Part shown: positions 1 to 11,715 of the stretch, one piece after another
How positions within the stretch are numbered: position 1 is the stretch's first letter
How the letters are laid out: the number at the start of each line of letters is the position of its first letter
DNA from: Pleodorina starrii
Taxonomy: Eukaryota; Chlorophyta; Chlorophyceae; Chlamydomonadales; Volvocaceae
Reading direction: 5' to 3'
Assembly (NCBI GenBank): GCA_030267565.1
Contig: BRXU01000083.1
Location: forward strand, 35,846 to 99,845
Length of the DNA: 64,000 nucleotides
Position numbers and translations under genes: made by a program
The notes under the pieces: generated by a model
The model's input: the letters and a program-made list of their open reading frames with translations, nothing else
What the model was told of the DNA's origin: nothing
Databases searched by the model: none

Positions 1-3000
1 CACGGTTATCGTCGTACCTAGGCCGGTAGACTTGGCACACAGATGCCTTAATACAATATCTAGGGCATGGTGTGATCAGATGCTGCGAACTTTACTCGTA
101 CGGCAGTGGCACGCGTTTCGCCCCTTTGCACCCCTGTGCCTTTGCAGCTGAGGTGTGAAACCAGCCCAGCCCTCCTACACACGGTTATCGTCGGACCTAG
201 GCCGGTAGACTTGGCACACAGATGCCTTAATACAATACCTAGGGCATGGTGTGATCAGATGCTGCGAACTTTACTCGTACGGCAGTGGCACGCGTTTCGC
301 CCCTGTGCACCCCTGTGCCTTTGCAGCTGAGGTGTGAAACCAGCCCAGCCCTCCTACACACGGTTATCGTCGTACCTAGGCCGGTAGACTTGGCACACAG
401 ATGCCTTAATACAATACCTAGGGCATGGTGTGATCAGATGCTGCGAACTTTACTCGTACGGCAGTGGCACGCGTTTCGCCCCTTTGCACCCCTGTGCCTT
501 TGCAGCTGAGGTGTGAAACCAGCCCAGCCCTCCTACACACGGTTATCGTCGTACCTAGGCCGGTAGACTTGGCACACAGATGCCTTAATACAATATCTAG
601 GGCATGGTGTGATCAGATGCTGCGAACTTTACTCGTACGGCAGTGGCACGCGTTTCGCCCCTGTGCACCCCTGTGCCTTTGCAGCTGAGGTGTGAAACCA
701 GCCCAGCCCTCCTACACACGGTTATCGTCGTACCTAGGCCGGTAGACTTGGCACACAGATGCCTTAATACAATACCTAGGGCATGGTGTGATCAGATGCT
801 GCGAACTTTACTCGTACGGCAGTGGCACGCGTTTCGCCCCTGTGCACCCCTGTGCCTTTGCAGCTGAGGTGTGAAACCAGCCCAGCCCTCCTACACACGG
901 TTATCGTCGTACCTAGGCCGGTAGACTTGGCACACAGATGCCTTAATACAATACCTAGGGCATGGTGTGATCAGATGCTGCGAACTTTACTCGTACGGCA
1001 GTGGCACGCGTTTCGCCCCTGTGCACCCCTGTGCCTTTGCAGCTGAGGTGTGAAACCAGCCCAGCCCTCCTACACACGGTTATCGTCGTACCTAGGCCGG
1101 TAGACTTGGCACACAGATGCCTTAATACAATATCTAGGGCATGGTGTGATCAGATGCTGCGAACTTTACTCGTACGGCAGTGGCACGCGTTTCGCCCCTT
1201 TGCACCCCTGTGCCTTTGCAGCTGAGGTGTGAAACCAGCCCAGCCCTCCTACACACGGTTATCGTCGTACCTAGGCCGGTAGACTTGGCACACAGATGCC
1301 TTAATACAATACCTAGGGCATGGTGTGATCAGATGCTGCGAACTTTACTCGTACGGCAGTGGCACGCGTTTCGCCCCTTTGCACCCCTGTGCCTTTGCAG
1401 CTGAGGTGTGAAACCAGCCCAGCCCTCCTACACACGGTTATCGTCGTACCTAGGCCGGTAGACTTGGCACACAGATGCCTTAATACAACCACTAGGGCAT
1501 GGTGTGATCAGATGCTGCGAACTTTACTCGTACGGCAGTGGCACGCGTTTCGCCCCTGTGCACCCCTGTGCCTTTGCAGCTGAGGTGTGAAACCAGCCCA
1601 GCCCTCCTACACACGGTTATCGTCGTACCTAGGCCGGTAGACTTGGCACACAGATGCCTTAATACAATATCTAGGGCATGGTGTGATCAGATGCTGCGAA
1701 CTTTACTCGTACGGCAGTGGCACGCGTTTCGCCCCTTTGCACCCCTGTGCCTTTGCAGCTGAGGTGTGAAACCAGCCCAGCCCTCCTGCACACGGTTATC
1801 GTCGTACCTAGGCCGGTAGACTTGGCACACAGATGCCTTAATACAATACCTAGGGCATGGTGTGATGAGATGCTGCGAACTTTACTCGTACGGCAGTGGC
1901 ACGCGTTTCGCCCCTGTGCACCCCTGTGCCTTTGCAGCTGAGGTGTGAAACCAGCCCAGCCCTCCTACACGCACACGGTTATCGTCGTACCTAGGCCGGT
2001 AGACTTGGCACACAGATGCCTTAATACAATACCTAGGGCATGGTGTGATCAGATGCTGCGAACTTTACTCGTACGGCAGTGGCACGCGTTTCGCCCCTTT
2101 GCACCCCTGTGCCTTTGCAGCTGAGGTGTGAAACCAGCCCAGCCCTCCTACACACGGTTATCGTCGTACCTAGGCCGGTAGACTTGGCACACAGATGCCT
2201 TAATACAATATCTAGGGCATGGTGTGATCAGATGCTGCGAACTTTACTCGTACGGCAGTGGCACGCGTTTCGCCCCTGTGCACCCCTGTGCCTTTGCAGC
2301 TGAGGTGTGAAACCAGCCCAGCCCTCCTACACACGGTTATCGTCGTACCTAGGCCGGTAGACTTGGCACACAGATGCCTTAATACAATACCTAGGGCATG
2401 GTGTGATCAGATGCTGCGAACTTTACTCGTACGGCAGTGGCACGCGTTTCGCCAAATCTGCACCCCTGTGCCTTTGCAGCTGAGGTGTGAAACCAGCCCA
2501 GCCCTCCTACACACGGTTATCGTCGTACCTAGGCCGGTAGACTTGGCACACAGATGCCTTAATACAATATCTAGGGCATGGTGTGATCAGATGCTGCGAA
2601 CTTTACTCGTACGGCAGTGGCACGCGTTTCGCCCCTGTGCACCCCTGTGCCTTTGCAGCTGAGGTGTGAAACCAGCCCAGCCCTCCTACACACGGTTATC
2701 GTCGTACCTAGGCCGGTAGACTTGGCACACAGATGCCTTAATACAATATCTAGGGCATGGTGTGATCAGATGCTGCGAACTTTACTCGTACGGCAGTGGC
2801 ACGCGTTTCGCCCCTTTGCACCCCTGTGCCTTTGCAGCTGAGGTGTGAAACCAGCCCAGCCCTCCTACACACGGTTATCGTCGTACCTAGGCCGGTAGAC
2901 TTGGCACACAGATGCCTTAATACAATATCTAGGGCATGGTGTGATCAGATGCTGCGAACTTTACTCGTACGGCAGTGGCACGCGTTTCGCCCCTTTGCAC

Positions 3001-6000
3001 CCCTGTGCCTTTGCAGCTGAGGTGTGAAACCAGCCCAGCCCTCCTACACACGGTTATCGTCGTACCTAGGCCGGTAGACTTGGCACACAGATGCCTTAAT
3101 ACAATACCTAGGGCATGGTGTGATCAGATGCTGCGAACTTTACTCGTACGGCAGTGGCACGCGTTTCGCCCCTTTGCACCCCTGTGCCTTTGCAGCTGAG
3201 GTGTGAAACCAGCCCAGCCCTCCTACACACGGTTATCGTCGTACCTAGGCCGGTAGATTTGGCGCACAGATGCCTTAATACAATATCTAGGGCATGGTGT
3301 GATCAGATGCTGCGAAATTTACTCGTACGGCAGTGGCACGCGTTTCGCCCCTTTGCACCCCTGTGCCTTTGCAGCTGAGGTGTGAAACCAGCCCAGCCCT
3401 CCTACATACACACGGTTATCGTCGGACCTAGGCCGGTAGACTTGGCACACAGATGCCTTAATACAATATCTAGGGCATGGTGTGATCAGATGCTGCGAAC
3501 TTTACTCGTACGGCAGTGGCACGCGTTTCGCCCCTGTGCACCCCTGTGCCTTTGCAGCCGAGGTGTGAAACCAGCCCAGCCCTCCTACATACACACGGTT
3601 ATCGTCGGACCTAGGCCGGTAGACTTGGCACACAGATGCCTTAATACAATATCTAGGGCATGGTGTGATCAGATGCTGCGAACTTTACTCGTACGGCAGT
3701 GGCACGCGTTTCGCCCCTGTGCACCCCTGTGCCTTTGCAGCCGAGGTGTGAAACCAGCCCAGCCCTCCTACACACGGTTATCGTCGGACCTAGGCCGGTA
3801 GATTTGGCGCACAGATGCCTTAATACAATATCTAGGGCATGGTGTGATCAGATGCTGCGAACTTTACTCGTACGGCAGTGGCACGCGTTTCGCCCCTTTG
3901 CACCCCTGTGCCTTTGCAGCTGAGGTGTGAAACCAGCCCAGCCCTCCTACACACGGTTATCGTCGGACCTAGGCCGGTAGACTTGGCACACAGCTGCCTC
4001 AATACAATACCTAGGGCATGGTGTGATCAGATGCTGCGATCTTTACTCGTACGGCAGTGGCACGCGTTTCGCCCCTGTGCACCCCTGTGCCTTTGCAGCC
4101 GAGGTGTGAAACCAGCCCAGCCCTCCTACACACGGTTATCGTCGGACCTAGGCCGGTAGATTTGGCACACAGATGCCTTAATACAATATCTAGGGCATGG
4201 TGTGATCAGATGCTGCGAACTTTACTCGTACGGCAGTGGCACGCGTTTCGCCCCTGTGCACCCCTGTGCCTTTGCAGCTGAGGTGTGAAACCAGCCCAGC
4301 CCTCCTACATACACACGGTTATCGTCGGACCTAGGCCGGTAGACTTGGCACACAGATGCCTTGATACAATATCTAGGGCATGGTGTGATCAGATGCTGCG
4401 AACTTTACTCGTACGGCAGTGGCACGCGTTTCGCCCCTTTGCACCCCTGTGCCTTTGCAGCTGAGGTGTGAAACCAGCCCAGCCCTCCTACACACGGTTA
4501 TCGTCGTACCTAGGCCGGTAGATTTGGCGCACAGATGCCTTAATACAATATCTAGGGCATGGTGTGATCAGATGCTGCGAACTTTACTCGTACGGCAGTG
4601 GCACGCGTTTCGCCCCTGTGCACCCCTGTGCCTTTGCAGCTGAGGTGTGAAACCAGCCCAGCCCTCCTACACACGGTTATCGTCGTACCTAGGCCGGTAG
4701 ACTTGGCACACAGATGCCTTAATACAATATCTAGGGCATGGTGTGATCAGATGCTGCGAACTTTACTCGTACGGCAGTGGCACGCGTTTCGCCCCTGTGC
4801 ACCCCTGTGCCTTTGCAGCCGAGGTGTGAAACCAGCCCAGCCCTCCTACACACGGTTATCGTCGGACCTAGGCCGGTAGATTTGGCGCACAGATGCCTTA
4901 ATACAATATCTAGGGCATGGTGTGATCAGATGCTGCGAACTTTACTCGTACGGCAGTGGCACGCGTTTCGCCCCTTTGCACCCCTGTGCCTTTGCAGCTG
5001 AGGTGTGAAACCAGCCCAGCCCTCCTACACACGGTTATCGTCGTACCTAGGCCGGTAGATTTGGCGCACAGATGCCTTAATACAATATCTAGGGCATGGT
5101 GTGATCAGATGCTGCGAACTTTACTCGTACGGCAGTGGCACGCGTTTCGCCCCTGTGCACCCCTGTGCCTTTGCAGCTGAGGTGTGAAACCAGCCCAGCC
5201 CTCCTACACACGGTTATCGTCGTACCTAGGCCGGTAGACTTGGCACACAGATGCCTTAATACAATATCTAGGGCATGGTGTGATCAGATGCTGCGAACTT
5301 TACTCGTACGGCAGTGGCACGCGTTTCGCCCCTGTGCACCCCTGTGCCTTTGCAGCCGAGGTGTGAAACCAGCCCAGCCCTCCTACACACGGTTATCGTC
5401 GGACCTAGGCCGGTAGATTTGGCGCACAGATGCCTTAATACAATATCTAGGGCATGGTGTGATCAGATGCTGCGAACTTTACTCGTACGGCAGTGGCACG
5501 CGTTTCGCCCCTGTGCACCCCTGTGCCTTTGCAGCTGAGGTGTGAAACCAGCCCAGCCCTCCTACACACGGTTATCGTCGGACCTAGGCCGGTAGACTTG
5601 GCACACAGCTGCCTCAATACAATACCTAGGGCATGGTATGATCAGATGCTGCGAACTTTACTCGTACGGCAGTGGCACGCGTTTCGCCCCTGTGCACCCC
5701 TGTGCCTTTGCAGCCGAGGTGTGAAACCAGCCCAGCCCTCCTACACACGGTTATCGTCGTACCTAGGCCGGTAGACTTGGCACACAGATGCCTTACTACT
5801 ATATTTAGGGCATGGTGTGATCAGATGCTGCGAACTTTACTCGTACGGCAGTGGCACGCGTTTCGCCCCTTTGCACCCCTGTGCCTTTGCAGCTGAGGTG
5901 TGAAACCAGCCCAGCCCTCCTACACACGGTTATCGTCGTACCTAGGCCGGTAGATTTGGCGCACAGATGACTTAATACAATATCTAGGGCATGGTGTGAT

Positions 6001-8683
6001 CAGATGCTGCGAACTTTACTCGTACGGCAGTGGCACGCGTTTCGCCCCTGTGCACCCCTGTGCCTTTGCAGCTGAGGTGTGAAACCAGCCCAGCCCTCCT
6101 ACATACACACGGTTATCGTCGGACCTAGGCCGGTAGACTTGGAACACAGATGCCTTAATACAATATCTAGGGCATGGTGTGATCAGATGCTGCGAACTTT
6201 ACTCGTACGGCAGTGGCACGCGTTTCGCCCCTGTGCACCCCTGTGCCTTTGCAGCTGAGGTGTGAAACCAGCCCAGCCCTCCTACACACGGTTATCGTCG
6301 TACCTAGGCCGGTAGACTTGGCACACAGATGCCTTAATACAATATCTAGGGCATGGTGTGATCAGATGCTGCGAACTTTACTCGTACGGCAGTGGCACGC
6401 GTTTCGCCCCTGTGCACCCCTGTGCCTTTGCAGCCGAGGTGTGAAACCAGCCCAGCCCTCCTACACACGGTTATCGTCGGACCTAGGCCGGTAGATTTGG
6501 CGCACAGATGCCTTAATACAATATCTAGGGCATGGTGTGATCAGATGCTGCGAACTTTACTCGTACGGCAGTGGCACGCGTTTCGCCCCTGTGCACCCCT
6601 GTGCCTTTGCAGCTGAGGTGTGAAACCAGCCCAGCCCTCCTACACACGGTTATCGTCGGACCTAGGCCGGTAGACTTGGCACACAGCTGCCTCAATACAA
6701 TACCTAGGGCATGGTATGATCAGATGCTGCGAACTTTACTCGTACGGCAGTGGCACGCGTTTCGCCCCTGTGCACCCCTGTGCCTTTGCAGCCGAGGTGT
6801 GAAACCAGCCCAGCCCTCCTACACACGGTTATCGTCGTACCTAGGCCGGTAGATTTGGCACACAGATGCCTTACTACTATATTTAGGGCATGGTGTGATC
6901 AGATGCTGCGAACTTTACTCGTACGGCAGTGGCACGCGTTTCGCCCCTTTGCACCCCTGTGCCTTTGCAGCTGAGGTGTGAAACCAGCCCAGCCCTCCTA
7001 CACACGGTTATCGTCGTACCTAGGCCGGTAGATTTGGCGCACAGATGACTTAATACAATATCTAGGGCATGGTGTGATCAGATGCTGCGAACTTTACTCG
7101 TACGGCAGTGGCACGCGTTTCGCCCCTGTGCACCCCTGTGCCTTTGCAGCTGAGGTGTGAAACCAGCCCAGCCCTCCTACATACACACGGTTATCGTCGG
7201 ACCTAGGCCGGTAGACTTGGAACACAGATGCCTTAATACAATATCTAGGGCATGGTGTGATCAGATGCTGCGAACTTTACTCGTACGGCAGTGGCACGCG
7301 TTTCGCCCCTTTGCACCCCTGTGCCTTTGCAGCTGAGGTGTGAAACCAGCCCAGCCCTCCTACACACGGTTATCGTCGTACCTAGGCCGGTAGATTTGGC
7401 GCACAGATGCCTTAATACAATATCTACGGCATGGTGTGATCAGATGCTGCGAACTTTACTCGTACGGCAGTGGCACGCGTTTCGCCCCTGTGCACCCCTG
7501 TGCCTTTGCAGCTGAGGTGTGAAACCAGCCCAGCCCTCCTACATACACACGGTTATCGTCGGACCTAGGCCGGTAGACTTGGCACACAGATGCCTTAATA
7601 CAATATCTAGGGCATGGTGTGATCAGATGCTGCGAACTTTACTCGTACGGCAGTGGCACGCGTTTCGCCCCTTTGCACCCCTGTGCCTTTGCAGCTGAGG
7701 TGTGAAACCAGCCCAGCCCTCCTACACACGGTTATCGTCGTACCTAGGCCGGTAGATTTGGCGCACAGATGCCTTAATACAATATCTACGGCATGGTGTG
7801 ATCAGATGCTGCGAACTTTACTCGTACGGCAGTGGCACGCGTTTCGCCCCTGTGCACCCCTGTGCCTTTGCAGCTGAGGTGTGAAACCAGCCCAGCCCTC
7901 CTACACACGGTTATCGTCGTACCTAGGCCGGTAGACTTGGCACACAGATGCCTTAATACAATATCTAGGGCATGGTGTGATCAGATGCTGCGAACTTTAC
8001 TCGTACGGCAGTGGCACGCGTTTCGCCCCTGTGCACCCCTGTGCCTTTGCAGCCGAGGTGTGAAACCAGCCCAGCCCTCCTACACACGGTTATCGTCGGA
8101 CCTAGGCCGGTAGATTTGGCGCACAGATGCCTTAATACAATATCTAGGGCATGGTGTGATCAGATGCTGCGAACTTTACTCGTACGGCAGTGGCACGCGT
8201 TTCGCCCCTGTGCACCCCTGTGCCTTTGCAGCCGAGGTGTGAAACCAGCCCAGCCCTCCTACATACACACGGTTATCGTCGGACCTAGGCCGGTAGACTT
8301 GGCACACAGCTGCCTCAATACAATACCTAGGGCATGGTGTGATCAGATGCTGCGAACTTTACTCGTACGGCAGTGGCACGCGTTTCGCCCCTGTGCACCC
8401 CTGTGCCTTTGCAGCTGAGGTGTGAAACCAGCCCAGCCCTCCTACACACGGTTATCGTCGTACCTAGGCCGGTAGACTTGGCACACAGATGCCTTAATAC
8501 AATATCTAGGGCATGGTGTGATCAGATGCTGCGAACTTTACTCGTACGGCAGTGGCACGCGTTTCGCCCCTGTGCACCCCTGTGCCTTTGCAGCCGAGGT
8601 GTGAAACCAGCCCAGCCCTCCTACACACGGTTATCGTCGGACCTAGGCCGGTAGATTTGGCGCACAGATGCCTTAATACAATA
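1..8683 (+). repeat. 179-bp satellite array (about 48 monomers)
   Basis: Near-identical monomers run head to tail with a 179-bp period. A few are 183 bp, with a 4-base TA/CA insertion after CTCCTACA (for example near 1967, 3406 and 3588), and one is 180 bp with an altered block at 2453-2459. Recurrent variants are GTCGTACC versus GTCGGACC, GACTTGGCACAC versus GATTTGGCGCAC, and ATATCTAGG versus ATACCTAGG. The left 3.3 kb is mostly the GTCGTACC type; the right part is mixed. Each monomer holds a 74-codon open frame, but 179 is not a multiple of 3 and the frames overlap, so I treat the array as non-coding. The last monomer is cut mid-unit at a telomere tract. Confidence 0.97.
5135..7290 (+). repeat. 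Higher-order duplication inside the 179-bp array
   Basis: A block of six monomers (5135-6212) is repeated immediately as 6213-7290, a shift of 1078 bp. Shared marker variants show it: GGTATGATC at 5636 and 6714, ACTACTATATTTAGGG near 5792 and 6870, GATGACTTAATAC near 5968 and 7046, and TTGGAACACAG near 6139 and 7217. A smaller 362-bp duplication, marked by ATCTACGGC, follows at about 7291-8014. These point to recent unequal exchange or replication slippage. Confidence 0.8.
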
Positions 8684-8700
8684 GGGTTTTAGGGTTTTAG
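8684..8700 (+). repeat. Interstitial telomere tract 1 (TTTTAGGG)
   Basis: About two TTTTAGGG repeats sit between a truncated 179-bp monomer on the left and the fixed unit start GTATACTCAACTGAGG on the right. TTTTAGGG on the + strand is the orientation expected if the sequence to the left was once a chromosome end facing right. Confidence 0.85.
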
Positions 8701-8968
8701 GTATACTCAACTGAGGACGCAAAACCTGCATTTATTCGTGATGCAACACCAATTCGATACGATCAAGGAAATGACAGCCTTGGCATCATGATAGCAGTTT
8801 CGTTTCCAAAGAATTATTCCAAGAACGGGCTGTGACGGGGCACTTGCTAACTCCAAAGCTTCCGTTGATACCATGCTTGCCAAATCAGAGTTTCCGAAGG
8901 ATGAATCAAGTCGAATCCCATCCGAAACTGATGTCTGACGTGCCATATATCTTAACTTCGATTGTCGG

Positions 8969-9086
8969 TTGGGTTTCGAACCCGCACGGCATATTACTAG
9001 GGCTCGCCGCCTCCCAAATGCACACGCATTACCCGCTTAGACAAGTATTTAGGACGATTCGAACCCGTACGGGGTTCGGCTCGATA
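8969..9086 (-). other. tRNA-like / SINE-like element with Pol III B boxes (U1)
   Basis: On the minus strand two motifs resemble the tRNA B box (GGTTCGANTCC): GGGTTCGAATCG around 9055-9066 and GGGTTCGAAACCC around 8971-8983. Between them AAGCGGGTAATGCG is a weak A-box-like stretch. This suggests tandem tRNA-derived heads, as in dimeric SINEs, but I cannot fold a canonical cloverleaf. It is not called as a functional tRNA gene. Confidence 0.35.
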
Positions 9087-9200
9087 CCAAATTGTAGGTT
9101 TCAGCCAAAGGACCTATTGATATGCGCTGCGCAGCCCAGAACTGCAGTTATCCCCCCTGCCATGACAGGAGATGGCCAGTGAGATCATATCTCTCAGGGG

Positions 9201-9306
9201 GGGCCAGGTTGACCGTCACCTGGCAGCAAGTGGATGAATTGGGGCTTGCATGCTTGCCAGACGGTCAGGCGTGAAACCCTATCCCGACTGGTAACGGATG
9301 CGAGTT
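9201..9306 (+). repeat. 106-bp direct repeat, first copy (U1)
   Basis: This segment, from GGGCCAGGTTGACCGTCACC to GGTAACGGATGCGAGTT, recurs with scattered changes at 9634-9739. It opens with a hairpin, CCAGGT-N8-ACCTGG at 9204-9223, conserved in both copies and in all three units. The surrounding sequence (GAGATC...CTCT...GGG) is also similar, so the duplication may be slightly longer. Function unknown; a structured transcript is possible. Confidence 0.8.
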
Positions 9307-9310
9307 AAGT

Positions 9311-9333
9311 AGAGGGGTGTATTACGCCCCTCT
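9311..9333 (+). other. Hairpin between the direct repeats (U1)
   Basis: AGAGGGGTG and CGCCCCTCT can pair as a 9-bp stem with one G-U, around a 5-base TATTA loop. It lies just after the first 106-bp repeat and is unchanged at the matching sites of U2 and U3. Confidence 0.5.
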
Positions 9334-9483
9334 TACCCAAAACCCACACACTGACCCATGGATTTCGAATCCATTGGGATGATGAATGGTTCCACGAAGG
9401 TGCATCCACGAAGGCGATTATGACGGTTCTGATCCTTACCATAACATCAGGGCTTTTTGAGTCATAGACCTGATGGGTTGGCC

Positions 9484-9512
9484 TGCCTTCGACAGGTTCC
9501 CTGTCGAAGGCA
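9484..9512 (+). other. Perfect 13-bp hairpin (U1)
   Basis: TGCCTTCGACAGG and its exact reverse complement are separated by a 3-base TTC loop. The hairpin lies between the two 106-bp direct repeats and is identical in the other two units. It could be a structured RNA element or a DNA cruciform; no terminator-like T run follows. Confidence 0.85.
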
Positions 9513-9633
9513 GATAAGGAGGCGACCGACTGAATCACCAACGGAATTGCACCACGTAAGGGACCTCGGTTGATGGACACATGGGTACTAAGGTTCACGG
9601 ACCTTAGGGATGAGATCGCACCTCTTAAGGGGT

Positions 9634-9739
9634 GGGCCAGGTTGACCGTCACCTGGCAGCAAGTGGATGACTTGGGGCTTGCATGCTTGCCAGTGGGTCA
9701 GGAGTGACAACCTATCCCCACTGGTAACGGATGCGAGTT
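9634..9739 (+). repeat. 106-bp direct repeat, second copy (U1)
   Basis: Second copy of the segment at 9201-9306, with the same CCAGGT-N8-ACCTGG hairpin at 9637-9656. It leads into a predicted splice donor about 30 bases downstream, so it may be the first exon of a plus-strand transcript. Confidence 0.8.
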
Positions 9740-9767
9740 CGGTCCAAGAATCAACTTCGGAAGTGAG

Positions 9768-9855
9768 GTAAGAATGTTGTGCGTCGCTTTTGTTTGTTCT
9801 AGCCGTCTGGGCTAGCTGTACTCACTCGTCATTCTATCATCTCCTGCTTTTACAG
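9768..9855 (+). ncRNA. Predicted 88-nt intron of a plus-strand transcript (U1)
   Basis: A strong donor (GTGAG^GTAAGAATG) and a pyrimidine-rich acceptor (CTCCTGCTTTTACAG^GTAGAG) bound an 88-nt intron. Both sites are intact in all three units. The flanking exons show no convincing coding frame. A possible TGTAA poly(A) signal at about 10253 would end a short spliced RNA. In U2 that signal reads TGTGA. Transcription is inferred only from these signals. Confidence 0.45.
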
Positions 9856-9914
9856 GTAGAGATAACCAGCCTCTTCGCCCTGGCACGGCCATCACAGCTA
9901 GCAGCCACGTCAGC

Positions 9915-10025
9915 AGCTCAGCAACAGCCCCCAGCTCAGCCCCCAGCTCAGCCCCCAGCCCAGCCCAGCCCCCAGCTCAGCCCCCAGCCCAGCCCAGCCC
10001 CCAGCTCAGCCCCCAGCCCAGCCCA
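9915..10025 (+). repeat. (CAGCCC)n-type minisatellite (U1)
   Basis: Tandem CAGCTCAGCCCC / CAGCCCAGCCC motifs. U1 has one more block than U2 (29207-29287) and U3 (37097-37177). It lies in the putative exon after the 88-nt intron. Translation gives only a PAQ/PSPQ-rich string, so I do not call a protein. Confidence 0.7.
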
Positions 10026-10497
10026 TTCAGCCCAGTGGCGGCACATACCGACATGCACGCACACGCACACATATGCACGCACATGCGCACACCCCTGCCA
10101 GGGGATGCGTAATACTTCCTGCCTGCGGGCGGTTCCGGAGTTTGCCGTTGTATTAACATTTCTGTGTTGCCCCCCGCCCAGTGCAGGACAAGCAGTGAAG
10201 CTGAGAACACAGCAAATACCAAAGGCAGCAAATAACAGAGCAGCTCGGTCTTTGTAAAGGCCTGGCTAGTAGTAGTATAGGTGTTATTTATTTTTATTAT
10301 CCTTTCTATCCCTATTAACGGGACTCTACCGACTGTCTGCACCATGTTACGGGTGCTTCGAGACAATTATTGTTGGTTTATTTTCCTATTTAGTATCCAT
10401 CCCCCAGTAATCCCGGTTAATCCTTTCTTTCCCCGCCCCCGCCGGACACCCCAGCACCACTTACCCGACATCCGTTACCCGCCGCCTCATTTAAGCA

Positions 10498-11120
10498 GGA
10501 AAAAGGAAGATCTGTCATATCTCACCAAGACCTACCAACCCCACCAAGACCTCCCAACCGCCGAGACGTCCCAACCACCAAGGCCGTCATGGACCGTCTA
10601 TCCCTGCACGCCTACACCTCCGAGTTCATTCCGCACCGCCACCATCGCCGCCGTCACCACCAAGCCCGGCACCGCCGTCCCCGTCCCCTCCTATGCCATT
10701 GCCGCCGTCACCGCAGCCAACCAGTCCGCCGCCGCCGTCGCCGCTGCCCCCTAGTCCGGCGCCTCCCTCCCCTCCCTTACCGCCGTCACCCAATCCGCCC
10801 AGCCCAGCACCCTCTCCACCGCCGCCCAACCCGGCCCCAAGCCTATCTCATCCCAGCCCCTCGCCGCCAGCTCCTATGCCGCCATCGCCCCGGCCTCCCT
10901 CGCTGGAACCCCTGCCTCCGTCCCCGCCACCGCCATCGCCCCGGCCGCCGACCCCGCCACCACCGTCACCCCAGCCGCCAACCCGCCACCGCCGTCACCC
11001 CAGCCGCCGGCCCCGTTACCACCCTCGCTTACCACAAGCCGCCGTCGCCGTCGCCGCCGCCGCCGTCCCCCCAACCGCCATCACCGCCGCCGTCGCCGCC
11101 ATTCGTGTTCTTTTTGAACT
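10498..11120 (+). pseudogene. Hydroxyproline-rich (pherophorin-like) coding fragment (U1)
   Basis: One plus-strand frame gives a long (SP)n/(PPPPS)n string, including MPLPPSPQP from 10693, typical of the Pro-rich spacer of volvocine pherophorins and other cell-wall glycoproteins. The frame has no clear start or signal peptide, follows an in-frame stop near 10495 and loses the SP pattern near 10985, where the motif resumes in another frame. No globular pherophorin domain is visible. I read it as a decayed or non-genic fragment; unseen introns are the alternative. Confidence 0.4.
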
Positions 11121-11715
11121 AACCCAACTTTCTACCCAAGATTGTATGGACCCCCGCCCTTCCCTTCTGAGGGCATTGACTGCCTTCCAATTCATGCCAC
11201 CCGCCTTTTGCCTCATAACCCCGCCCCACCCCCGCCACCACCGTCATCCCAGCCGCCGACCCCACCGCTGCCGTCACACCAGCCGCCGTCGCCGTCGCCG
11301 CCGCCGCCGTCCCCCCAACCGCCATCACCGCCGCCGTCGCCGCCATTCGTGTTCTTTTTGAACTAACCCAACTTTCTACCCAAGATTGTATGGACCCCCG
11401 CCCTTCCCTTCTGAGGGCATTGACTGCCTTCCAATTCATGCCACCCGCCTTTTGCCTCATAACCCCGCCCCACCCCCGCCACCACCGTCATCCCAGCCGC
11501 CGACCCCACCGCTGCCGTCACACCAGCCGCCGTCGCCGTCGCCGCCGCCGCCGTCCCCCCAACCGCCATCACCGCCGCCGTCGCCGCCATTCGTGTTCTT
11601 TTTGAACTAACCCAACTTTCTATCCACGATTGTATGGACCCCCGCCCTTCCCTTCTGAGGGCATTGACTGCCTTCCAACTCATGCCACCCGCCTTTTGCC
11701 TCATAACCCCGCCCC
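11121..11715 (+). repeat. 244-bp tandem repeat, 2.4 copies (U1)
   Basis: Units start after TTTTTGAACT at 11121, 11365 and 11609; the last is partial. Each encodes a Pro/Ser-rich stretch ending FVFFLN-stop in one frame and includes CCCAACTTTCTACCCAAG, which resembles an intron 3' end. U2 has the same number; U3 has two more. Confidence 0.9.

Noticed and set aside
106..8654. Repeated 74- to 139-codon open frames in the 179-bp array
   Set aside because: The period is not a multiple of 3, frames overlap from monomer to monomer, and stops move with small insertions. Their conservation follows from the satellite itself.
1..8683. CRISPR array
   Set aside because: Repeats are 179 bp and contiguous with no unique spacers, in a eukaryotic setting.
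1..8683. Centromeric satellite
   Set aside because: A monomer near nucleosome length fits, but the array ends in telomere repeats and adjoins subtelomeric units. Subtelomeric origin is better supported.
8969..9086. Functional tRNA gene
   Set aside because: B-box matches are good but acceptor, D and anticodon stems cannot be formed, and U1/U2 differ from U3 at key bases.
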